Positions 1-8,979 of a stretch of 20,153 nucleotides of DNA are shown here, piece by piece. The first letter of the stretch is position 1, and every line of letters begins with the position of its first letter. The position numbers were made by a program, and so were the translations under genes. The DNA is from Physocladia obscura (Eukaryota; Chytridiomycota; Chytridiomycetes; Chytridiales; Chytriomycetaceae). Under the pieces are notes generated by a model, which saw nothing but the letters and a program-made list of their open reading frames with translations, was not told the DNA's origin and did no database searches. The DNA lies in contig JADGJH010000305.1 in NCBI GenBank assembly GCA_027596945.1, forward strand, positions 1 through 20,153, in the 5' to 3' direction.

Positions 1-40
1 TTGTGTGTGTTGAATAAAATAGAATATGTTATCTGCTTAC

Positions 41-740
41 CATCAACACCAAAACAGAGCACTCCAGTAACATATACACAATGTAGCCAGCCATTATACA
101 TAGCATTTTGCTTGTCTGCGAAAGATGGCTCTTGCACTTGGTATTTTTTTCCATCAATAAAACCAAACTTGTTCTTGACAAATGGCTCTCATAATTTGAC
201 TCATTCACTCCATAGAACTTGTTGCTGGTAAGTTGGCCATAGGATTTGAGCATCTTTGATATTCCTGAGCAATAGTAGAAGTGCCAATTCTGCATTTGAT
301 GATACATGAGACAAAGTAGCAGGGGGGATACCAAACATCTCACATAATGTCTTGTTTTCCATAGTTCCACAGTAATAGTGCAGCAGCAATCCAAGCCCTG
401 TGATCTTTGATGTTACTTTTGGTGATTGTCCATTTCGGCATCCACAACTCTTGACAATATAGTATTTTGAGAATCTGTTAAGTAGTTCCAGAAATGTATG
501 CATATTGACAGAGACAACGTTGATAAAGCCTCCTGGATTTTTGTTGTAGCTGCTAAGTAGTTGCTGCCAAAAGGAATTGTTTGGATTTCCCAGATTTGCA
601 TTCATCAATTGATTTTGTAATTGAAGCTGATTTTTTGCCCTTAAAAACGCCAGTATTTTGAATGCGCAGGTGTAGATTGTGTGCGATGCACACAATGCAA
701 AGCAGTAACGTTGGGCTTGCATTTGTTTCAAGCTCAGCAA
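41..740 (-). pseudogene. Degenerate PIF/Harbinger-type DDE transposase, 5' portion
   Basis: Transposases of this group cut and paste their own element. The minus-strand frame contains a recognisable family block: KFGFIDGKKYQVQEPS, with the Asp of IDG as the likely first catalytic acidic residue, then NAMYNGWLHCVYVTG and CFGVDG. The part before it (about 240-560) is a plausible helical N-terminal region. The frame has two in-frame TGA codons, at 201-203 and 189-191, in a stretch that is otherwise uninterrupted and conserved on both sides. Neighbouring genes use TGA as their normal stop, so these are nonsense mutations. No ATG clearly opens the frame: it is open from a TTG at 740, and another frame starts nearby, so a frameshift near 600-740 is possible. 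A donor GTAAGC at 40-35 suggests an intron leading out of the window. Confidence 0.75.
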
Positions 741-798
741 TGTTCATTTTTTTTTTGTTTGTCTTTTTTGGAACAAAAGACACCATCAGGACAAAATT

Positions 799-836
799 CT
801 GGGACAAAAACATTTTGTCTTTTTCATTTGTCCCAG
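799..836. repeat. 10-bp perfect inverted repeat in transposon 5' region
   Basis: CTGGGACAAA at 799-808 is matched by TTTGTCCCAG at 827-836 with an 18-nt spacer. A related GGACAAAA also occurs at 789-796. It lies between the presumed element end and the transposase frame, where transposase-binding repeats are often found. That role is an inference. Confidence 0.5.
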
Positions 837-993
837 TTTTGGAAGTCTTCCAATGCTCCACTATCTGCTCTTGTGATGCAATTGAAGCTCGGATATTTTT
901 CCTGTGTTCTGTTTAAGGTAATCTAGTGTTTTTGAGGTCCTTGAATTTTGAGGCCCAATGTTAGGAGTCTGTGTATTTTCTTGCTCTCTCCAG

Positions 994-1786
<793 letters not shown>

Positions 1787-1787
<1 letters not shown>

Positions 1788-1792
1788 ATAAA
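1787..1792 (+). terminator. AATAAA polyadenylation signal of AMMECR1
   Basis: AATAAA begins on the last base of the AMMECR1 TGA stop (1785-1787), so the 3' UTR would be very short. The signal type is canonical; cleavage is not shown. Confidence 0.45.
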
Positions 1793-1934
1793 CTTATTGA
1801 AATAATTAGGCTTATTATTATGTAGTATCAATAAACAAAGAATTTTAAGTGGAATCTTCAATTCAAATTCGTTGAAAAACAAGCATGTTTAAGATGGCTC
1901 AACTGGAGCCTGATTGTACCACACGTCAGAAATA

Positions 1935-2180
1935 TCAAATCGGTACTAGTTCGCCGTGCAATGCACGCAATTTTTCGCGCAGCGTGTCCACCTTTGCTTT
2001 TTGGACGAAAACTGAATCTTTGGCAATCATCCCATGCAGAGATTGGAACTATTGTATTCATATTCTATTCTCCATAGCAATTACTCTTCTTCCACATCCC
2101 AACACTTTGCTCAATAAACCCATCTCAACTGGCCCACCATCAGTTTCCTTCTTGTTAAATCCAGTGTGTGTAGATTCCAT
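1935..2180 (-). CDS. Candidate small coiled-coil protein, unknown
   Basis: I do not recognise this gene. On the minus strand an ATG at 2180 opens a 40-codon frame with coding-like composition (begins MESTHTGFNKKETDGGPVEM). After two close stops the same frame resumes with MIAKDSVFVQKAKVDTLREK and ends at TGA 1935-1937. Removing a 36-nt segment at 2084-2049 that starts GTAATT and ends CAATAG joins the two parts in phase and drops both stops, giving 69 aa. The C-terminal half has leucines spaced as in an amphipathic helix. A 36-nt intron is shorter than any other here (minimum 46), which is the main doubt. Otherwise this is a decayed coding fragment. It would be convergent with AMMECR1. Confidence 0.35.
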
Positions 2181-2429
2181 TCAAATTGTTTATATGGGTT
2201 TGTGATAATTTTAGTAAAACTACTGTTTATTTTCCAAAATAAAACATTAAAATAAAACCCCATGCTTGTGCCTTATGTAAACTATCCTTATTTTAATTTA
2301 ATTCTCTGATTTGAATTTGTGAGACAAAGTTGGAAGTTAAATTTCATCCATTTCCATTACACAATTTTTTGGTCATGTGCCTGTCAAACAAACAATCATT
2401 TTCCAATTACACAAAAATAATTTAAAGTA

Positions 2430-2672
2430 TTTAGTTTACATCCTTTCCTTCACATCCAATCTTCACCCCAAGTTCTCTGGTGGCTGTCACCAAACCCATA
2501 ATCTTACCTGGCCGCAGCATCTTTGCCCATGGTCCTTTTTTCACTGGTATCTCTCATGCCCAATTTCCACCTCAATGCAAAACCACATCTCTGTATCTCC
2601 TACAAATTTTTCTCTCAGCTTATTCCCCTCCTGAACTCCAGCAACCCAGACTTAGTAGTCATTGCTGCCACC
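2430..2672 (-). pseudogene. Coding-like minus-strand fragments, unidentified
   Basis: The minus strand here is strongly purine-rich and gives short peptide-like stretches in more than one frame: MTTKSGLLEFRRGIS, then REKFVGDTEMWFCIEVEIGH, then VKKGPWAKMLRPGKIMGLVT running on to a stop near 2440. Acceptor-like CATTCAG precedes the first and donor-like GTAAGATT lies inside the last. No frame joins them without frameshifts or guesses, and no family is recognised. They may be remnants of a mobile element or exons of an unknown gene. Confidence 0.2.
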
Positions 2673-3004
2673 TGAATGTTAGATTTAGAAATAAAATATG
2701 TTAAACAAGCTGTATATATGTTAAATAATAGTTTAATATAGAATTTGAAATAGAAATATTATTTATTAGATACTGTGAAAGGATAAAAAGTTATTTTCAT
2801 TCACAGTGAAATTCAAGAATTGGGATTAAATGTTTTAACTTTGTGTTGAATCCTATAATTGAGCACAATAAAGTATCATTTTAGTTAGAATCTTACTATT
2901 TATTTTCAAGAAAAAAACTTCTTTAAATGCATAATTCTGTGCCTCAAAAACAAATATAAAAATAGCAATGAAAAAGAATGTATGATTCCAAAATATATAT
3001 GTGA

Positions 3005-3352
3005 AAAACAATAGATCCAAAATATTTCTGCAATTTCTAAGTCTCATATTATCAATATGACACAACAATTAGTCTCTGATAGATGTCAAATACCTGCTGA
3101 TGCAAAACTAGGTGAATGGCAGAAAATTGGTACAGAACTTATTTTCCAAGAACATTCTATATCAACAATGACTGCAAGTACTATACTTGGAATCAGACAT
3201 GCCGAATAAGATGTAGGCAACAGCTATTGTCACCACAGCCCAAAAACCAACAATTCTATATGCTGATTATCTTGAAAATGTCAGTAACAACTTTCATGAA
3301 CTCAAACCTAATCAGCAAAATAAATTTTGGGTAGATCAATATTTTGTCAAAG
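3005..3352 (+). pseudogene. Coding-like plus-strand fragments, unidentified
   Basis: One frame is open for about 64 codons up to a TAA near 3210 and includes LGEWQKIGTELIFQEHSIST. A second frame then gives YADYLENVSNNFHELKPNQQ followed by NKFWVDQYFVKETV and a TGA at about 3360. The composition of these pieces looks more protein-like than the AT-rich surroundings, and the frame change between them suggests decay. No family is recognised. A chance reading cannot be excluded. Confidence 0.2.
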
Positions 3353-3364
3353 AAACAGTATGAA

Positions 3365-3944
3365 CAGTTTGCTAAAATGTCCTCTGATAAAAGCTGCAAA
3401 TCAAGATGAGCCTTGTATCTTAAATCATATTGCTGGATGATTGACATGAAAATAAAAATCGCGTTTTTATAAAATTTTCAAACTCAAAATGTAAGCTCGA
3501 ACATTAAATTCAATGAGAAAATCCAAATTTTAACCATTGAGCCTACGATGCCAAATATAAACTGGTTTGATTCAAATAATATATGGAGGTACTATGGTCT
3601 GGCCTAGTATATCAAATGCAAACAGATTTCAAGCAAATTTTATAATTGCATCTGAATATGCTAAAATTACAGGTTGAATTTGGGTAAATATCGTGTCGTT
3701 ATCTTTACTTCGAAATTTTAAACTGCTTTGGAGCATACCAGGCCCAAGGTATTTTGAGTGAGAAAAAATTCAAAAGATGAAAAAAAGTATCGAATTTTTT
3801 TTTTTCAAAGTTGTTTATAAAGTCGCTCCAAGTTTGACCTTCGAAAAAAAAAGGAAAAGAAACGTGATGCAGAAAGGTCGGTGCTGATTGTCTGCCTTCG
3901 ACACAGAGAATTTATTTTTAGCCACTGTTTCTTTTCTGCCTTGC
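3365..3944. other. AT-rich stretch with no gene seen
   Basis: Between the last coding-like fragment and the UBE2J promoter I see only AT-rich DNA with A and T runs (for example near 3780-3860) and many stops in all frames. No RNA gene or repeat family is recognised. Confidence 0.6.
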
Positions 3945-3953
3945 ACCAATCAG
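3945..3953 (+). promoter_or_regulatory. CCAAT box upstream of UBE2J
   Basis: ACCAATCAG matches the core NF-Y/HAP complex site CCAATCA and lies 25 nt before the UBE2J ATG. An ATTG copy in the opposite orientation (CTGATTG) is about 65 nt further upstream. Use as a promoter is an inference. The short distance to the ATG would require a very short 5' UTR. Confidence 0.3.
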
Positions 3954-3978
3954 AACAAACCACAAAAAATATTTAAAA

Positions 3979-5308
3979 ATGTCTCGATCTGCAGCTGTGA
4001 AACGTCTTATGAAAGAATATGGTGATCTAGAACAAGATCCGTCACCAGATTTCGTTGCATATCCAATCAACGACTCAAATGTATTTGAATGGTAAATAAA
4101 CAGATCCGCTGATTTAACGTAAATTTAAAAAAATCTCTCGTTTCAAGGCACTTTACATTACGTGGACCAAACGAAGGCGGATTTAGTGGCGGAAAATATC
4201 ATGGACGTATTGTATTTCCATCCGACTATCCATTCAAGGTTTTCTTCTTCTGTGATTGTGAGTTCTGTTAATTAAGAAAACTGAAATAGCCGCCTGATAT
4301 GTATTTCCTCACCCCGAACGGCCGCTTCGAACTCAACAAGAAAATTTGCCTGTCGATAACGGGATTTCATGCTGAGACGTGGCGGCCTGCATGGTTTGTG
4401 TTTTTTTTTTTTTGTTGTTGTTGTTGTTTCAGTCTTTTGGCTGACGGTTTCGGCGGATATCGGTATTTTTTGAAAGGGGTATTCGATCGGCGTTGACAGC
4501 CTTGATCAGTTTCTTTCCGACTGAAGGAAATGGTGCGATTGGTGCATTGGATTATACTGTCGATGAACGTGCTATTATTGCGAAAAGAAGTTTGGATTGG
4601 ATGTGTGCTGGTATGCAAACAAAAATAATCTCGAGTTTGGAAATTTTGTCTTTATTTTTTAATCGAATGGTTTTTTTACTTCAAAATCGAAGGTATCTGT
4701 GAAAGATGCGAAGGAATTAAAATGAAGGATCTGTTGACGGATGAGTTGATGCACAAGGAACGAAAGAAAGTTGAGGGTGCCGATGAAATTAGTTTCAGCT
4801 TGAAGTCTACATCTGCGTCGACTGAATCGGTGGTGGCTGGTGATATTGTTGAGACTGAAAGTGAAAAAGGTGCTAAAATTTCTAATTTCACTATACATTA
4901 TTTTGCTCATGATTAAAAGTCAAATTAGTTGACGCCACGACAGCAACAGTAGCAGATGAATACTCTTTGAATAAGTTTGAAGGTGCGAAAGAAATAGTTC
5001 CAGGAGAATCTTCAGCATCAGCATCACAATCAATTGGGAATGTACCTCCTGCAATTACACCGCAGCCCGAGGGTTTGAGACTAAGAAACATTACAGCAGC
5101 AGTGGGAATGAATAGAGACGCTGATGCTGCTCCTGTGACTGAAGTTGTTGCACGAGCAGGAACTGGGCTTGCGCCTCACGTGAATTTAGTTGATGAAGCG
5201 ATGGAGCAGTATCATCGAAGATTGAGGCAGATTGACACGGCAATTTTATGTCTGGGAGGATTAGTGGGATACATTGTTCTGCGACGACTCGCTTTGTTGT
5301 TTGTCTGA
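3979..5308 (+). CDS. UBE2J: Ubc6/UBE2J-type tail-anchored ubiquitin-conjugating enzyme
   Basis: This E2 enzyme sits in the ER membrane and ubiquitinates substrates of ER-associated degradation. Exons 3979-4091, 4148-4238, 4290-4393, 4477-4610, 4693-4869 and 4929-5308 join to an intact 332-aa frame. The UBC domain spans about residues 5-160. It has the family's TPNGRF in place of the usual HPN triad, the catalytic Cys88 in KKICLSITGFH, and ETWRPAW followed by RSALTALISFFPTEG. A low-complexity Ser/Glu/Ala-rich linker follows. The C-terminus is a tail anchor (about 311-332, ILCLGGLVGYIVLRRLALL), as in Ubc6 and UBE2J. The acceptor at 4476 (GAAAG) was chosen because it restores W-G-I-R-S; the Ser seen at this position in human UBE2J is Gly here. 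Whether it corresponds to UBE2J1 or UBE2J2 is not decided. Confidence 0.93.
4401..4432 (+). repeat. Poly-T and GTT microsatellite in UBE2J intron 3
   Basis: A run of T is followed by five GTT units and ends in TTTCAG inside the intron at 4394-4476. The TTTCAG itself would be a good acceptor, but using it does not keep the frame. The tract is likely length-polymorphic. Confidence 0.6.
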
Positions 5309-5403
5309 AGGTGAAAGAACGACGCGTTCATTTTGTCACAAAAAACAAAAAATCCACTGAATATTTTTGATGGTAAGGAACAAGTTGAAAGGCTCAAACT
5401 CGA

Positions 5404-6105
5404 ATGGACAGTAATCTTCCCTCGAAAACTTTAATTACTGTAAATAAAAAAGGAAGTGCTTTTGGGAATCACGGGAAAAGACTTTGTGCTAACAGCATCT
5501 GACGCAACAACGGCGCGCGGGATTGTTGTGCAAAACCGCGGCGAAGACAAGAGCCGCGCACTTAACAAACACAACATTATGCTGTATTCAGGCGAAGCCG
5601 GCGACACTACCCAGTTTGCCGAATACATCCAATGCAACACTCAGGTATTACCTAAAGCAAACTATCAATCACTCATAATATTGATGTTTCTTTGTTACAA
5701 ACAACATTCACTAAGCTGTACCGTATCCGTAACGGACTCGATCTCAGCACGCGCGCAGTGTCATCTTACGTGCGCAAAGAACTCGCCACCTCACTACGCT
5801 CGCGCAATCCATACACCGTCAACTTGCTTGTCGGTGGGGTCGATCCCGCTTCGGGTGCTCCTGAACTCTACTGGCTCGACTATCTCAGCTCGTGCGTAAA
5901 GCTTGACTATGCGGCCCATGGCTACGCCTCGTACTTTTGCATGAGTACTATGGACCGGTACTGGCAGCCCAACTTGTCACTCGACGAGGCGCTTGAGTTA
6001 CTAAGAAAGTGCCTTGCCGAATTGAAGATTCGGTTTATTGGAAATTTACCTGACTTTACAGTCAAGGTTGTTGACAAGGATGGTATTCGGATTGTGCAGA
6101 TTTGA
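5404..6105 (+). CDS. PSMB2: 20S proteasome subunit beta type-2 (beta-4, Pre1)
   Basis: This is a non-catalytic beta-ring subunit of the 20S proteasome. Exons 5404-5410, 5457-5644 and 5716-6105 give 194 aa, close to the family's roughly 200. The first coding exon is only 7 nt: ATGGACA joins to TG to make M-D-M, giving MDMLLGITGKDFVLTASD, which matches the Pre1 start (MDIILGI). There is no propeptide or N-terminal threonine, as expected for beta-4. Hallmarks include GEAGDTTQFAEYIQ, LRSRNPYTVNLLVGG, AAHGYASYF, LLRKCLAELKIRF and VVDKDGIRIV. The ATG is only 95 nt after the UBE2J stop, so the two genes are tightly packed in tandem. An AATAAA lies 45 nt after the stop. Confidence 0.95.
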
Positions 6106-6150
6106 ATTGTTTGCTATTTCTGGATGTGCGAAACCAACTCGCTAATGTTC

Positions 6151-6156
6151 AATAAA
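6151..6156 (+). terminator. AATAAA polyadenylation signal of PSMB2
   Basis: A canonical hexamer 45 nt after the PSMB2 stop, within the 130-nt gap between the convergent PSMB2 and RAD6 coding ends. Confidence 0.5.
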
Positions 6157-6229
6157 AAAAATTCTTGTACCGGAGATCGTGTTTGTATGCTTTTGGAAGC
6201 TGCGCTACAAAACAAATCAAACAGGTTAC

Positions 6230-6235
6230 TTTATT
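6230..6235 (-). terminator. AATAAA polyadenylation signal of RAD6
   Basis: On the minus strand AATAAA directly follows the TGA stop of the Rad6 gene, as in AMMECR1. A pattern of hexamers touching stop codons fits a compact genome with very short 3' UTRs. Confidence 0.45.
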
Positions 6236-7010
6236 TCATTCGGCCCACGACTCCTCAACCGTCTCTCTCACTCTTCTGTTGTATGCTTTTTTATCCTCCT
6301 GTTTACATCCATTAATTTTCAAATATTTTCGATTTGAAATATTTTCAAGACTCACAGTAAACAGTCTCGCAGCTTCAGTATTTGCAGGACTATTGGGATT
6401 TGGATCATGCAGAAGCGATTGAATTGATGTCAGAATAGCGGCAGTATCATACGTCGGAGACCTGTGTTTACATATCCGCAGAGAAAGTAAAAGTAAATAA
6501 TAATATTAATAATTAATAAATAAATACCATCTGTTTTGCAAAATATCCAAACACAAGTCGCCGTTCGCATATACATTCGGATGAAACATTTTGCTCACGA
6601 ATTTGACATGTGGCGGTTTTGTCGGATACGATTCGTCGAAAGTTAGAATAAGTTTGAAAGTGCCATCTTCAAATGGAGTCTCTTCGGGACCGAAAATAAC
6701 TGCGTTCCAGACAAGACTGATTGTTTTTATTTGTGTCAAGTTATTTAGGGGCATGACTTGCGTTAAATAACACAAGTGTCTAAGTTCAAGGGAGGGTTGG
6801 CTTGCTTACACGTTGTCCGGACAGGGAGCTCCTGACACTCCTTCTGGAGGATCTGTGCTGAGCTTTTTAAAGTCACGCATGAGTCTGCGCTTTGCTGTTG
6901 TGCTGTGTGATTCGATAAGTTGGTGTTGGTCAGTCTGTAAACAATACTAAAAAACAGGCGATGTCGATATATCCCACGACAGCTGATTGTATTTGTAGCG
7001 CTCACCTCAT
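6236..7010 (-). CDS. RAD6: Rad6/UBE2A-type ubiquitin-conjugating enzyme
   Basis: This E2 monoubiquitinates histone H2B and PCNA and serves N-degron turnover. Minus-strand exons are 7010-7006, 6902-6810, 6716-6528, 6461-6356 and 6298-6236, which give 151 aa against 152 in human UBE2A. The first coding exon is 5 nt (ATGAG). Splicing to the acceptor CACACAG at 6903 gives [16 protein letters not shown], a near copy of the family start; the nearer acceptor-like ACAG at about 6935 breaks the frame. HPN is at 78-80, catalytic Cys88 is in [13 protein letters not shown], then [17 protein letters not shown] and [14 protein letters not shown]. It ends VEESWAE and lacks the acidic tail of yeast Rad6, like animal forms and many fungal ones. 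It is convergent with PSMB2 and divergent from ARPC5. Confidence 0.95.
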
Positions 7011-7312
7011 TGTTTGATAATGTAGATTAAAACGCTCTGCTGATTGCTGTTTTTTTGGGTTGTCACTGTTGTTTTCAACACCAGCGTTCTTTTATTTTTT
7101 TTTTTTTCACAATAACCGTTTCAGTTAGTTTCAAACCACCTCACAGTATATTCAGTGCAGGTGGCAATATTGGTATTTATTGATAAGCTTGAAATTCTTC
7201 CTTTATCTTGCCCATTTCCAATAAAACAATACCGTCATTATTTGGCAATATATCTTGTTGATATCCTATTTTTCATTATTTCAGTTCATTTTTTGAAACA
7301 AAGAGATCAACA
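7011..7312. promoter_or_regulatory. Divergent intergenic region between RAD6 and ARPC5
   Basis: These 302 nt separate two divergent start codons and so must hold both promoters. A T-rich tract lies at about 7090-7108. TTTCAG near 7279-7284 could be the acceptor of a 5' UTR intron of ARPC5. I see no clear TATA or CCAAT box and no open frame of note. Confidence 0.4.
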
Positions 7313-8067
7313 ATGGCAGATTTGGATGACGATTTGGACGACTTTGACGTTCTTCCGGCACCACGCAACGAGTTTGAGCTCAATACAACAATTCAAAGCA
7401 GAGCAAACGATGTGCGCAACTTGATATCTAGGTGTGCCTTGTATGTTTGTCTTTTGATAAATAGCATTTCATTTTCCGTATTTCGAATGTCGATGTTTCT
7501 CTGTGACGGCATACCCTTCTTTTCCTTCGCATTAATTCGAGTCGATGAGTTGCCTGGCTATTGTTTCGAGATTGTATTAAATCAGATTTTCTTCACACCA
7601 CCAGTTATTCTCCACTTCTTACATAGCGAAAGTTAAAAGTGAAACAAAGAAGTGCGTCTATCTAACAGGCCTGTTTATTTTTTTAATCAGAGGCGCATTT
7701 GCAGAAGCCGTTAGTAAATCGCTTGAAGATGCGCCGTCGGGTCGCGATCCACAACTATCTAAGGTTAACGTATTATTTTTTTCCTGTCAGTGAATTTTCA
7801 AATGTGATTGTTGAATGGTGTTTTTAGGACAAAAATATCCAAGTGGTAATGGAAGCATTGAGTGCGCCCCGCAGCACTGAAATTGCGGCAATTGTGAAGC
7901 AGCTGCCTAGCTGGCAGTTGGATGTGCTGTTGAAATTTTTGTACCGGGGAATGGGTATTCCTGAACAGTACAACTCGGCAGTGTTGTTAAGTTGGCACGA
8001 GAAAGTCACTGAAGTCACTGGATTGAGTGGCATTGTACGCGTTTTCACTGATCGACAAACTGTGTAG
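7313..8067 (+). CDS. ARPC5: Arp2/3 complex subunit 5 (p16-ARC)
   Basis: This is the smallest subunit of the Arp2/3 complex, which nucleates branched actin. Exons 7313-7431, 7691-7763 and 7828-8067 give 143 aa (human ARPC5 has 151). Family marks are the acidic N-terminus MADLDDDLDDFDVL, the helical middle with VVMEALSA, LLKFLYRGM, and the C-terminal LSWHEKVTEVTG and GIVRVFTDRQTV, matching the usual end of the family. Intron 1 (259 nt) is the longest in the window. An AATAAA lies 27 nt after the TAG. A second reading is possible: a donor at 8064 inside the last codons joins in phase to 8140 and adds 52 residues ending at 8299 (see findings). The presence of ARPC5 points to an organism with dynamic branched actin. 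Confidence 0.9.
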
Positions 8068-8093
8068 GTATGCAAATTGGCAGGATGATATTG

Positions 8094-8099
8094 AATAAA
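8094..8099 (+). terminator. AATAAA signal just after the canonical ARPC5 stop
   Basis: The hexamer lies 27 nt after the TAG and inside the segment that would be an intron if the longer ARPC5 form is made. Its use would therefore exclude the longer form. Function is inferred. Confidence 0.35.
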
Positions 8100-8139
8100 A
8101 AAGAAAATATTTGAGTTTTTGTTGAAATTGTTTCTTAAG

Positions 8140-8299
8140 ACTTTCGACAATACCAGGATTTTTGAAAGTTTTGGCGGTTTCACGAGTGAAAGATCCGTTG
8201 TATCGCTTCTTTGCCCGCGAACAACAGAATACAGTGGCGTCCTTGAAGAAAAGTATAAAAAATATCATTCCTCCACATGAAATAAACGTTGAACACTAA
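8140..8299 (+). other. Possible alternative terminal exon of ARPC5
   Basis: Open for 52 codons in phase with ARPC5 if intron 8064-8139 (GTAGGT...TTAAG) is removed. The peptide starts after Val with LSTIPGFLKVLAVSRVKD, continues PLYRFFAREQQNTVASLKKS and ends INVEH before TAA. It has no ATG of its own in frame and is preceded by a stop. Composition looks coding. No family is recognised; known ARPC5 proteins end at the preceding Val. It could also be an exon of a separate gene whose start I cannot find. Confidence 0.35.
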
Positions 8300-8310
8300 T
8301 TAAGAACAAT

Positions 8311-8336
8311 TAGGCACAAATTTTAGGCACAAATTT
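8311..8336 (+). repeat. Tandem 13-bp duplication
   Basis: TAGGCACAAATTT occurs twice head to tail (8311-8323 and 8324-8336), directly after the possible ARPC5 extension. It is probably a replication-slippage product. Confidence 0.8.
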
Positions 8337-8713
8337 CTGTCACAAACTTGCTACGACACTCACTTACGACGTCACCATAACTTTTTCATAGATTTCCATC
8401 CACATATCAAATACAATTTTTTCTTGACTTATCCAGAACTTTCTCTTTCAAATTCTTTATATATTCGCTATTTCTTCTTGCTGTGATTAACCTCTCTTTA
8501 ATGTGCTTAACTTCCAAAACTTTTCCAATTTACCTCGCTCTAAGAGTATTTTTGTATGTTTTTCTCGCTACAAGACCGTTGAGTAGTACGATCTTAAATA
8601 TCTTTTAATTTCTGAATTGAATTGGAATTGTAAGAGCACGTTAAAACTCTTATTTTGGGTAGGCGGTTTATTAATGCCTAAAGGTTATTACAAACTGTCC
8701 CCCAAAGTAAAGG
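8337..8713. other. AT-rich intergenic stretch, no gene seen
   Basis: Pyrimidine-rich DNA between ARPC5 and COG6 with stops in all frames. It probably holds the COG6 promoter, but no specific element is recognisable. Confidence 0.5.
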
Positions 8714-8888
8714 ATGGTTTCTGGCGAAGTTGTCTATTGTTATTGGAGTGCAAGAAGATGGATTTGGACACGGAATCAGAATCAAGCTGGAGAATATTCT
8801 GCAAATGGTGGTTTGGCACCGTCTACCACGCCCGACAAGGTTTTGCTTCTTTGCTTATTTGGCGAATCTGCAAAATCTGGGGCAAATG
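8714..8888 (+). other. Possible upstream exon of COG6
   Basis: An ATG at 8714 (begins MVSGEVVYCYWSARRWIWTR) stays open to a donor at 8889 (GCAAATG|GTAAAA). Splicing to the acceptor TTTGCAG at 8977 enters COG6 in phase two bases before its ATG at 8980, which would lengthen COG6 by 59 residues. It may instead be a 5' UTR exon, with the open frame arising by chance. No domain is recognised in it. Confidence 0.3.
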
Positions 8889-8979
8889 GTAAAAAAAGGA
8901 ACCAGTAGAATACTTTGGTGCAGCCTGGTATTCTTGTTAATTTGAAAAGCTGAAATGAACAGGCAATTTGTTTGCAGAA

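Larger units (their letters stand above)
1..956 (-). mobile_element. Right-hand part of a PIF/Harbinger-like DNA transposon
   Basis: The region is defined by the transposase relic it carries on the minus strand (41-740). The proposed outer end is near 956. There the minus strand begins GGGCCTCAAAATT and soon after carries a second near copy, GGACCTCAAAAAC (plus-strand copies 929-940 and 945-956). Such subterminal repeats are typical of transposon ends. A 10-bp inverted repeat at 799-836 lies between this end and the gene. The left part of the element lies outside the window, so terminal inverted repeats and the target duplication cannot be checked. The end position is an inference. The element would stop 2 nt before the first possible ATG of the AMMECR1 gene. 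Confidence 0.55.

Noticed and set aside
181..215. TGA read as tryptophan or selenocysteine in the transposase
   Set aside because: AMMECR1, UBE2J, PSMB2, RAD6, COG6 and the POLE3-like gene all end at TGA at the expected position, so TGA is a stop in this genome.
6935..7005. Minus-strand frame beginning [13 protein letters not shown] as the RAD6 N-terminus
   Set aside because: It is in the wrong frame for RAD6; using the acceptor at 6903 with the 5-nt first exon gives the conserved Rad6 start.
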